The notes beneath the pieces were generated by a model, which was not told the origin of the DNA, searched no databases, and saw nothing but the letters and a program-made list of their open reading frames with translations. The translations under genes were made by a program, and so were the position numbers. Positions 25,970 to 34,375 of a stretch of DNA of 64,000 nucleotides are shown piece by piece (the first letter of the stretch is position 1; every line of letters begins with the position of its first letter). Origin of the DNA: Sphingobacteriales bacterium 44-15 (GTDB lineage: Bacteria; Bacteroidota; Bacteroidia; Chitinophagales; Chitinophagaceae); NCBI GenBank assembly GCA_001899685.1, contig MKWG01000003.1, positions 420,889 to 484,888 on the forward strand, written 5' to 3'.

Positions 25970-27943
25970 ATGATATTAATGCGTTTTGTTTTTTCGATCC
26001 TGCTTGCCATATCACTGCATATTTCCGTAATATTTTCCCAGGCGTTCAGCAATGCCATCGTACGCACATACGAAGGCGTTCCCGCATTATTTGTTGATGA
26101 TCAGCTTTATCCGCCCTTCGCCTATACTTCTTACCTGGGCGAAATAAAATATTATAAAGAAATTGCAGCAACCGGCATTCACCTGTACACTATACCTTCT
26201 TATCTTGGTGACAGGGGCATTAACACGCATTCGGGTATTGGTCCATTCCGCAAATCTATATGGGTAGGAGAAAACAAATATGATTTTTCCAGTATTGAAG
26301 AAGATTTTAAAAAAGTGCTGGCAGCAGATGCAAATGCCAAACTTATAATACGCCTGCATCTTGATCCTCCAGCCTGGTGGGAGAAAAAATATAGCCGCTT
26401 TGCATGCAAGCTGCCCGATGGAACAACGTACCGGCAAAGTTTTTTCTCAGATGGCTGGCGACAGCATACGGCCAAAGCGCTTATTGCGGTTATACAATGG
26501 CTTCAAAATTCCGCCTATGCCAAATCATTAATTGGTATACACATTGCAGCAGGTGGCACAGAAGAATGGGTGTATCATTACGATGAATATTTTTATGATG
26601 AAAACCCGGCAAGGAAAAGAAAATTCAGGCAATGGCTGAAAGAAAAATATCAGCGCGACCACAACAAATTACGGGCTGCCTGGCATCAGCCAAAAATAAA
26701 ATTCGGTACCGCTTTGCCGGCAGACATCAGTGGACAAGATAGGGAAGATCAATGGCTGGATCCGCAAAACGATCAGTATACGATAGATACTTACCGGTTC
26801 CATGCGGAAACGCTTGCCGATGATATCGCCTATTTCTGCGCGGTAGTAAAACAGGCAAGCAACAGGAAATTACTCACAGGTGCATTTTACGGTTATCATT
26901 ATTTTATTGGTGAGCCAAGAAAAGGTCATGGCGCATTATCGCGCCTGCTTCGCTGTCCCGATCTGGATTATATCTCCAGCCCCAACGATTATAACCGCGT
27001 GGCAGGAGAAGACTGGCCTGCGATGGTTGCTATACAATCCGTTCAAATGCATGGTAAGCTATGGCTATGTGAAAATGATACCCGTACCTCCATCACTACT
27101 TTATTAAAAAACCAGGCGCCACATATTAACCCGCCGGGAAATTATTATGATGCAGGTGTATGGAAGGGTCCTTCTTCTATGGATGTGTCCGAATCCTTTC
27201 TTTGGAAAAATCTTGGGCGGATGTTATCGCAGGGTTATGGCGGCTGGTGGTTTGATATGTGGGGTGGTTGGTTCAGCGATCCTCGCTTACTAACGGTTTT
27301 TAGATCCGGACAGCATTTTTTTTCAGTATATCCCTCTCACCCAGAAACAAAAATGTTACCGGAAGTAGCCGTGGTAGTGGATGAAGAATTATGTTTCAGG
27401 GATAAGAGCCTCGGTAAACTCAGTAATGCTATTTTATCAAACAGGTATGCATTGGGAAAAACCGGCGCACCCTATGATCTTTTTTTACAAACGGATATCA
27501 GTAGCATAGACCTGTCGCGGTATAAAATAATCTGGCTGATGGGTGTTGATATAACGCAGAAGAAACTGCAACATTTTGCCGAGACTGCAAAGCTGCTTGG
27601 TAAAACGATTGTATCCACAACCACTGTTGACACTGAAATATCAGGCTCAACAGATACATCAGAAAAATATGCCGGAAAACTTAGCTGGAAAGCGGCTGAA
27701 CTGCGCCTCCTATATAAAAAAGCGGGTGTACATATATATATATCATCAGATGATGTGCTGTATATCGGCCGCAGGTGGCTGACATTGCACAGTGCAAAAG
27801 GTGGCAAAAAAAATATTAAATTTCCCTTTAAAGCAACAGTCACTGATCCGTTATCTGGCGCAGTGCTGGCAAAATCTGTTGACACTTTTGATATAGAGCT
27901 TGCTCCTTCGTCAACGCGCTTACTATATATTGTGCCGGAATAG
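25970..27943 (+). CDS. GH42-like (GH-A clan) glycoside hydrolase, exported
   Basis: The 657-residue protein has a signal peptide (VFSILLAISLHISVIFSQA). A TIM-barrel region shows IIRLHLDPPAWW, then IHIAAGGTEEWVYH with a candidate acid/base Glu, and LWLCENDTRT with a candidate nucleophile Glu. A second domain (~residues 440-580) looks like the trimerisation or flavodoxin-like domain of beta-galactosidase-type enzymes (EVAVVVDEELCF). The catalytic pair and order fit GH42 or related GH-A families, and the substrate is likely a beta-galactoside or other plant glycan. It has its own copy of the AraC-type operator and is probably co-regulated with the SusC operon. Alternative ATG at 25979. Confidence 0.65.
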   Translation: MILMRFVFSILLAISLHISVIFSQAFSNAIVRTYEGVPALFVDDQLYPPFAYTSYLGEIKYYKEIAATGIHLYTIPSYLGDRGINTHSGIGPFRKSIWVGENKYDFSSIEEDFKKVLAADANAKLIIRLHLDPPAWWEKKYSRFACKLPDGTTYRQSFFSDGWRQHTAKALIAVIQWLQNSAYAKSLIGIHIAAGGTEEWVYHYDEYFYDENPARKRKFRQWLKEKYQRDHNKLRAAWHQPKIKFGTALPADISGQDREDQWLDPQNDQYTIDTYRFHAETLADDIAYFCAVVKQASNRKLLTGAFYGYHYFIGEPRKGHGALSRLLRCPDLDYISSPNDYNRVAGEDWPAMVAIQSVQMHGKLWLCENDTRTSITTLLKNQAPHINPPGNYYDAGVWKGPSSMDVSESFLWKNLGRMLSQGYGGWWFDMWGGWFSDPRLLTVFRSGQHFFSVYPSHPETKMLPEVAVVVDEELCFRDKSLGKLSNAILSNRYALGKTGAPYDLFLQTDISSIDLSRYKIIWLMGVDITQKKLQHFAETAKLLGKTIVSTTTVDTEISGSTDTSEKYAGKLSWKAAELRLLYKKAGVHIYISSDDVLYIGRRWLTLHSAKGGKKNIKFPFKATVTDPLSGAVLAKSVDTFDIELAPSSTRLLYIVPE

Positions 27944-28225
27944 TTTGTTATGTGTGGTGTCTTCGCCAGGCATTCCTCTTCTGTCGCCTCCGGCGACTAT
28001 CGTTCATCATACCCGTTTAGTAAAAAATCGCCGGAGGTAACAATAGAAGCGTGTGAGGCGGGGACGCCTTACACAGCTACAGCAGGCCGCTCACATAATT
28101 GGAAATACATTTTTATCTTCCTTTCTGCCGCCAACACACCAACCGTGATATATTTATAACTACTCCCGGCAATAACATTATTTTTTCAGATCATGTTACA
28201 GACAAATCAATCTTGTAAGGGCGCT
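27944..28225. repeat. Hairpin-rich intergenic repeats
   Basis: A GTCGCCTCCGGCGAC palindrome (27983-27997) is echoed by a second ATCGCCGGAGGT copy near 28027. A GTGTGAGGCG/CGCCTTACAC hairpin lies at 28051-28074. No gene is seen; the hairpins may end the GH42-like transcript. Confidence 0.4.
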
Positions 28226-28291
28226 TGTAAATATTGTATAAGTTTTGGCAAAGCATGTGTTTTTTAGAGATAAACTGTCGTGTTAGTTTTG
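28226..28291 (+). promoter_or_regulatory. Predicted AraC-regulator operator and promoter (copy B) before susC
   Basis: Half-sites GTAAATATTGTAT and GCAAAGCATGTGT start 21 bp apart in 28226-28260. A TAGTTTTG -7 box lies at 28284-28291, again exactly 23 bp downstream. The susC start is about 70 bp further on. Confidence 0.75.
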
Positions 28292-28363
28292 GTCTGAATC
28301 AAAAGGCGTGTTTTTGACAGACTAAAGATGCCTGTTTTTTATCCACACTAACATTGCACATAT

Positions 28364-31300
28364 ATGAATGTTTTAACAAGAGTTAAGTTCTCTATGCATG
28401 AGAAGTTTATTCCCATTGTACTTCACTGCCGTGTACTTTTTGTTCCCATGTTATTCTTACTCTCCTCATCCATTTTTGCACAGAACAGAATTACTGTGTC
28501 AGGTAAAATTCTGGATGATAAATCACAACCCATCGTGGGAGCAAATATCCTGGTAAAAGGAACGGGTACCGGAACCACATCCGGTGAAAATGGTTTGTTC
28601 TCTATTACAATCGGCGCTGCCAATGCTACCCTCGAAGTTTCTTTTGTGGGCTTTCAAACCGCGGAAGTAAAATTAGAAGGCAGAACAAACTTAAATATTG
28701 CATTACAGCCGGTAGCCACAGCGCTCGGTGATGTGGTAGTAGTGGCTTATGGTACACAGAAAAAAACGTCCACTACTTCATCTGTGTCTACACTAAAAGT
28801 AGCAGATATAAAAAATGCACCGAGTGCTAATATCAGCAACACGCTTAACGGCCGGTTAGCTGGTGTGATTGCAGCACAGGGAAGTGGCGAGCCTGGAAAA
28901 GACGGTGCTGAAATCCATATCAGGGGTGTTGCTACTACAGGCAGCAATGGTCCATTGGTAGTAGTGGATGGTGTGCCAAGAAGTTTTACCAGCCTCGATC
29001 CCAATACCATTGAATCTTTTACCGTATTAAAAGATGCAGCGGCTGTTGCACCTTATGGTATGGCGGGCGCAAACGGCGTAATACTTGTAACCACACGTAA
29101 AGGAAAAACCGGTAAGCCTGTATTTAACTATAGCGGGTATGTTGGATTTCAAAACCCTACCACGCTGGTTGATATGGTAAATGCATACGATTATGTAAGG
29201 CTTAGAAACCTGGCAGATATAAATGCGGGGCAATCGCCTGTATTTACAGATGAACAACTGGAAGGATATAAAAAATCAGTGGAAGGTGCGCCTGATGCTG
29301 ATTATGACAAATATGCCAATACAGACGTGATGAATACAATCCGTAATAAGAACACACCAATCACCGGGCATAATATTTCTTTATCAGGAGGATCTGATTA
29401 TGTAAAATATTATGTGGGGCTCGGGTATTTATACCAGCAGGGGTTGTGGCCCTCTACCGACAGGAGCCGTTACAACCTGGTATCTAACATTGATATCAAG
29501 GCAACCAAAACTACTACGGTTAGTGTGTCTATCAATTCTTTTAACGAGGTCATACAACGACCTTCCACTGATCCCAACGCTACTTTTGCTACAGCACAGG
29601 CATGGTGGCCCATCAACCCGATCAGGTACTCTAATGGCCTTGAGGCATACAACAATGGTAAGCGAATATTGCCTACAATTACAACCGGCAACAGAAACAG
29701 TGATCAAACCAGGATCATGAGCCAGCTGTCGGTTCAGCAGGACCTGCCTTTTATAAAAGGATTAAATATAAAAGGCGTTTTCAGTTATGACCCTACTACC
29801 CTATATGATAAGAACTGGAATGAGCCGGCTCCTTCTTCTTATTCCATCAATACTACTACCGATCCTTATACCTATACTGAAGTAACGGTAGCGGGAAAGC
29901 CTTCCCTGTTATCACAAAACCAACGCTGGAAGGAGTTTACTTACCAGGGTATTTTAAACTACCACAATAGTTTTGGTAAAAGCGATGTTTCATTACTCGG
30001 TGTAATTGAAGCGCGCAAAACCCAGTGGGATTATGTAGCCGCTTCAAGAGGAAATTTTGAATTCAGGATTCCTGAAATTGATTTAGGCAGCTCTGATAAG
30101 GAGGACTGGGGAACAGGTGGAACATCCAGCCAAACCCGACAGGTAGGGTACGTATACCGGGCAACTTATGCGTACGATGATAAATACTTTGCAGAAGCTT
30201 CCGGTCGTTATGACGGGCACTATTATTTCGCGCCAGGTAAACGCTTTGGTTTCTTCCCGGCATTTTCATTGGGCTGGCGTCTTTCTGAAGAGAAGTTTAT
30301 CAGGGATAATATCTCCTGGATTTCTAATTTGAAATTAAGAGGTTCGTATGGTGAGTCTGGTAATCTTGCAGGAGGACCGTTCCAGTATTCCAGTGCTATG
30401 TCTTTGTACGGAAATGCATATAACTGGGGCAGCAGTATTGTACAGGGTGTGAATGAACGCGCAGAACCTAATCCCAATATCACCTGGGAGCGTGCCAGAA
30501 AAACCAATATAGGCCTGGAAGGTTCATTATTTGATAACCTGATCAGCTTTGAAGCAGATTATTTCTATGAAAAGAGAAATAATATGCTGGTGTCGCCCAA
30601 TTCAGTAGTACCTACAGAATATGGGATAGGACTATCGCAGGTAAATGCAGGTATAATGAATAATAAGGGAGTAGATTTATCTGTCAGCATTAATAAAGCC
30701 ATATCTCAAGATCTTCGTGTAGGCCTCACCGCTAATTTTACGTATGCCAAAAATAAACTCATCCAAACGTATGAAAATCCTGTTACGCTCAATGATCCCA
30801 ACCGTTCACGTACAGGGCGCGCATTATACTCCACTTTTGGACTGAAAGCGCTTCGCCTTTACCAGTCATCAGACTTTGATGAGAACGGGCAATTGAAAGG
30901 ATTTCCTACGCCTACATTCGGAGCTGTAGCGCCGGGCGATATTATGTATGCTGATATCAATGGTGACGGTAAAGTTGATGCAAGCGATGAAACATATATA
31001 GGTTTCCCGATTTTGCCACAGGTTATTTATGGTATTAATCCGAGGGTATCTTATAAAAACTTCGACCTGAATATTTTGCTACAGGGTTCGGCACAATCTA
31101 ATGTACAGATACAGAAAGAGCTGGTTTGGCCATTCTTTGTAGGTGCGAGCGCTACCCAGGTTGTTGCAGATGATTTCTGGACACCAGACAATACCGGGGC
31201 ACGTTATCCCCGCTTATACGGACAGGGCGGTAACAGCAATAACCAGCAGACTTCATCATGGTGGTTGTTTGATGGCTCATACCTGCGTATCAAAAATATT

Positions 31301-31516
31301 GAGCTCGGATATAATTTTCCTGAAGCAGCATTAGCACATATAAAAATGCAGGCTGTAAGAATTTATGTTTCGGGGCAAAACGTTTATACATGGAGCAAGA
31401 TCAAGCAATTCGTAGATCCCGAAATGGGACAAGGCGGCGGAGGCGATAATAACGCCCGTGGATGGTATTACCCGCATCAGCAAGTATTCAGCTTTGGTTT
31501 AAACCTTACATTCTAG
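28364..31516 (+). CDS. SusC/RagA-family TonB-dependent outer-membrane transporter
   Basis: The 1050-residue importer has a signal region ending near SSSIFAQN, then a carboxypeptidase-regulatory-like domain (ITVSGKILDDKSQPIVGANI). The SusC plug follows with DVVVVAYGTQKK, IHIRGVATTG and VVVDGVPR motifs, and a C-terminal 22-strand barrel ends in FSFGLNLTF. There is no N-terminal STN domain, so no FecR/anti-sigma signalling is expected, in line with control by the AraC protein. It pairs with the SusD gene 19 bp downstream to import oligosaccharides released at the surface. First gene of a long plus-strand operon. Confidence 0.96.
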   Translation: MNVLTRVKFSMHEKFIPIVLHCRVLFVPMLFLLSSSIFAQNRITVSGKILDDKSQPIVGANILVKGTGTGTTSGENGLFSITIGAANATLEVSFVGFQTAEVKLEGRTNLNIALQPVATALGDVVVVAYGTQKKTSTTSSVSTLKVADIKNAPSANISNTLNGRLAGVIAAQGSGEPGKDGAEIHIRGVATTGSNGPLVVVDGVPRSFTSLDPNTIESFTVLKDAAAVAPYGMAGANGVILVTTRKGKTGKPVFNYSGYVGFQNPTTLVDMVNAYDYVRLRNLADINAGQSPVFTDEQLEGYKKSVEGAPDADYDKYANTDVMNTIRNKNTPITGHNISLSGGSDYVKYYVGLGYLYQQGLWPSTDRSRYNLVSNIDIKATKTTTVSVSINSFNEVIQRPSTDPNATFATAQAWWPINPIRYSNGLEAYNNGKRILPTITTGNRNSDQTRIMSQLSVQQDLPFIKGLNIKGVFSYDPTTLYDKNWNEPAPSSYSINTTTDPYTYTEVTVAGKPSLLSQNQRWKEFTYQGILNYHNSFGKSDVSLLGVIEARKTQWDYVAASRGNFEFRIPEIDLGSSDKEDWGTGGTSSQTRQVGYVYRATYAYDDKYFAEASGRYDGHYYFAPGKRFGFFPAFSLGWRLSEEKFIRDNISWISNLKLRGSYGESGNLAGGPFQYSSAMSLYGNAYNWGSSIVQGVNERAEPNPNITWERARKTNIGLEGSLFDNLISFEADYFYEKRNNMLVSPNSVVPTEYGIGLSQVNAGIMNNKGVDLSVSINKAISQDLRVGLTANFTYAKNKLIQTYENPVTLNDPNRSRTGRALYSTFGLKALRLYQSSDFDENGQLKGFPTPTFGAVAPGDIMYADINGDGKVDASDETYIGFPILPQVIYGINPRVSYKNFDLNILLQGSAQSNVQIQKELVWPFFVGASATQVVADDFWTPDNTGARYPRLYGQGGNSNNQQTSSWWLFDGSYLRIKNIELGYNFPEAALAHIKMQAVRIYVSGQNVYTWSKIKQFVDPEMGQGGGGDNNARGWYYPHQQVFSFGLNLTF

Positions 31517-31535
31517 CATTTTAAAGCAAGCACAT

Positions 31536-33242
31536 ATGATAAGCTTACATAAAATATTTAAGAACTATTCTTTATTCGTTCTCTTTTTGGTTGCCGCATT
31601 AACTTCCTGTAAAAAAGATTTTTTGGATGTGACGCCCCGCGACCAGTTATCTTCTGAAACCGTTTTTTCCGATCAGTCGGGCGCCGATCTATTCCTCAAT
31701 GATATCTACGGTTCGTTACCTGATGAAGATGCAAAGAGTTATAACTATGATGCATTTGAAAACTGGTCTGATAATGCTGTCTGCAGTTTTCATTGGGCGA
31801 TGTCGTGGGTATTGGGGGTGTCAAAAAGCTATAGTGCAGCTTCATTAAACCCCGGGCTCTATAATCATGATTATCCTGCTATGCCTTTCATGTATAACCA
31901 TACTTACAACCGCATCAGGAGGTGTAATGTATTTATAGAACAGGTGGAAAAGAACGCTTCTAATTTTTCTGACGAATGGAAAACCCAACGTATAGCCGAA
32001 GCAAGGTTTTTGCGTGCGTTCCTGTATCATAAAATGTGGATGGCCTATGGTGGCGTACCTATTGTTACAAGATCGCTCAATCAATCTGAGCAGGGGGACG
32101 CCATATTTCAACCCCGTAATACCTCGGAAGAAACCTTTGCTTTTATACAGTCTGAGCTGGCAGATATTGCCGGCAAACTTCCTGCAAACAATACCAAAGG
32201 CAGTGTTGATGAAGGCCGCGCAGGTAAAGCAGCAGCCCTGGCATTAAAGGGATGGGTAGAGTTGTTTGCACATAAATACGAAGAAGCAGCCGCTACCAAT
32301 AAACAACTGATTGACGAATTAGGCAATGGTAATCCTTATGATTTGTTTGCCAATTATAACGACCAGTTCATGGTAGGCAATAACAACAACAAAGAAAGCA
32401 TTTTCTCTTACCAGCACGATGCAGGTTCACGGAGCTCTTATCGTAATAACTATTACGGACCTAAAGGGAATTTCAACGGCTGGGGAGCTATGCAACCCAC
32501 GCAAAACCTGGTAGATGATTATGTAATGGCTAATGGATTGCCCATTACAGATGCAGCGTCCGGCTATGATCCTGCTCACCCGTACGAGGGTAGAGAATCG
32601 CGTTTTTACCAGTCAATCATCTTCGACGGAACAGACTTTGCCGGACAAACTTATCACATGAAGGCCGGGGAGCAATTCGCTCTAAACCCGGGTGCAGAAA
32701 ATAATACCGGGTACTTCAGGCGCAAAGGTATCGACGCTTCACTTATTGGCAATCTTGGTAAGGATGGAGCCAATTACAATTTCTTCAGGTATGCAGAAGT
32801 GTTGCTGAATTACGCAGAGGCAAGTATAGAAGCCGGTAATATTGATAATACAGTAACAGGAGCTATTGATAAAATCAGAACACGCAGCGGATTACCAACT
32901 CTTGAGGATACATATCACCGTAGTCTCAGTCAAAATGAACTTCGCGAAATAGTACGCAGGGAGCGCCGCGTAGAACTTGCTTTTGAAAATAAAAGATGGT
33001 GGGATTTGATTCGCTGGAAAACTGCTGAAGTCGTACTCAATCAACCTAAATATGGTGTTGAAATCACCCAGCAATCGGGTCAGTGGGTATATAATACAAG
33101 GTCAGTTGTACATACCCAGGAATTTTTACAACGCAATTATTTATTCCCCATTTACCAGGGATGGATAGATGCTAATCCTGAAATCAAAAGCCAGAATGGC
33201 GGACCGGATAACTGGTCGAATGGTCAAAACCCAGGTTACTAA
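31536..33242 (+). CDS. SusD/RagB-family outer-membrane glycan-binding lipoprotein
   Basis: The 568-residue lipoprotein has a signal peptide ending in the LTSCKKDF lipobox (Cys ~25). Typical SusD segments follow: NRIRRCNVFIEQVEKN, RIAEARFLRAFLYHKMWMAYGGVP, RYAEVLLNYAEASIEAG, IRTRSGLP and ELREIVRRERRVELAFENKRWWDLIRW. It forms the lid of the SusC transporter and binds oligosaccharides. The C-terminal NYLFPI signature is present. Confidence 0.96.
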   Translation: MISLHKIFKNYSLFVLFLVAALTSCKKDFLDVTPRDQLSSETVFSDQSGADLFLNDIYGSLPDEDAKSYNYDAFENWSDNAVCSFHWAMSWVLGVSKSYSAASLNPGLYNHDYPAMPFMYNHTYNRIRRCNVFIEQVEKNASNFSDEWKTQRIAEARFLRAFLYHKMWMAYGGVPIVTRSLNQSEQGDAIFQPRNTSEETFAFIQSELADIAGKLPANNTKGSVDEGRAGKAAALALKGWVELFAHKYEEAAATNKQLIDELGNGNPYDLFANYNDQFMVGNNNNKESIFSYQHDAGSRSSYRNNYYGPKGNFNGWGAMQPTQNLVDDYVMANGLPITDAASGYDPAHPYEGRESRFYQSIIFDGTDFAGQTYHMKAGEQFALNPGAENNTGYFRRKGIDASLIGNLGKDGANYNFFRYAEVLLNYAEASIEAGNIDNTVTGAIDKIRTRSGLPTLEDTYHRSLSQNELREIVRRERRVELAFENKRWWDLIRWKTAEVVLNQPKYGVEITQQSGQWVYNTRSVVHTQEFLQRNYLFPIYQGWIDANPEIKSQNGGPDNWSNGQNPGY

Positions 33243-33271
33243 TCCCTATTCATTTTTCAAAGATTAATTCA

Positions 33272-34324
33272 ATGTATATGTTTCATAAAAAATATTGGCT
33301 CCGCACATTGGCTTTATTTATCGTCATAAGCATGAGTGCGTGTAAAAAAATGATTGATTCTCCTGATGGCACGGCGAATATTTATCTCACTGCAGCTATC
33401 AACAATCTCTATGCAGTGCCGGGCATTCCTGCAAATTATATGGCCGATAAAGAAGCAAAAAAACTGCATATCCCTGTGTATATGTCGCGCTCAGGCTTGC
33501 AGGGAGAAAGCGGTTTTTCTGTGGATGTTGCCGCTGACAATGCAGCCGCCCAAAAAATTATTGATGACGGGCTGGTGAGCGCAGGCAAAGCAATAGTGGC
33601 GCCGGCAGATGTATATGAACTGCCCGCTACATATACTGCCGGAAAAGAACACAATGGCTTTGATGTGCTCTTTGATGCCAATAAACTGAATGCCTACCTG
33701 GGTAAGCAATTAGTGCTGACGGTTCGCATTTCCAATCCTTCGCAGTTTCAGCTCAACGAAAAGCTATCAGCTTTGAATATCATTCTGGATGTAGATGCTG
33801 TAATGCTGGGCACTAAGGTAGAAGTTACGGATACCTATATCAAAAATTCAGGGCATCCTTTTATAGCATCAATATATGACGGAACCCGCAGGGGTGTTTT
33901 GGCTGACTGGACGACTTCAGACGAAGTAAAAAACTACGAAAATGGTACATTGGGAGGGTTTGATAATTATGGGAATGGAGGGTTTATGTCGATGGAACGC
34001 TACAGCTCACCACAGATTCTTAATGGTAAAATATACCAGAGCTTTGATCTACCCTCCGGCAAGTACGAAATGACTGCCGCGTTCCTGGATTTTTCAGTAA
34101 AAGAACAGGCATTCATAATGGCCGCCGTCGGTTCTTCACTGCCTGATATTGCTAATGCAGATCAGGTACTCGGCGCAGCACCTTTTACCAATCCCAAAAT
34201 TGAATTTTTCCTGGCAGAGCCTCAGCGTATAACCATTGGCGTGGTGGCCTATTTTATGGAAGATCAACAGTATTTCAGATTGGATAAATTCAGACTATAC
34301 CACTATAAAGGATTGTGGGATTAG
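33272..34324 (+). CDS. Surface lipoprotein with DUF1735-like and carbohydrate-binding-like domains
   Basis: The 350-residue protein begins with a lipoprotein signal (ISMSACKKM). An N-terminal DUF1735-like beta domain (residues ~30-170) includes the YELPATYTAG segment common to PUL lipoproteins. A galactose-binding-like C-terminal domain (~190-350, DUF5013-like) ends in FRLDKFRLYHYKGLW. Proteins of this kind follow SusD in many utilisation loci and act as surface glycan-binding proteins. The ligand is unknown. It lies 29 bp after susD. Confidence 0.75.
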   Translation: MYMFHKKYWLRTLALFIVISMSACKKMIDSPDGTANIYLTAAINNLYAVPGIPANYMADKEAKKLHIPVYMSRSGLQGESGFSVDVAADNAAAQKIIDDGLVSAGKAIVAPADVYELPATYTAGKEHNGFDVLFDANKLNAYLGKQLVLTVRISNPSQFQLNEKLSALNIILDVDAVMLGTKVEVTDTYIKNSGHPFIASIYDGTRRGVLADWTTSDEVKNYENGTLGGFDNYGNGGFMSMERYSSPQILNGKIYQSFDLPSGKYEMTAAFLDFSVKEQAFIMAAVGSSLPDIANADQVLGAAPFTNPKIEFFLAEPQRITIGVVAYFMEDQQYFRLDKFRLYHYKGLWD

Positions 34325-34375
34325 GTAAGATCTAAAACCGTCAGAAAGATTTTAACCCGAACAAAAACGATCAGC

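Noticed and set aside
27950..28159. 69-codon plus-strand ORF after the GH42-like gene
   Set aside because: It is built from hairpin repeats, with no start context and no similarity to any family I know.
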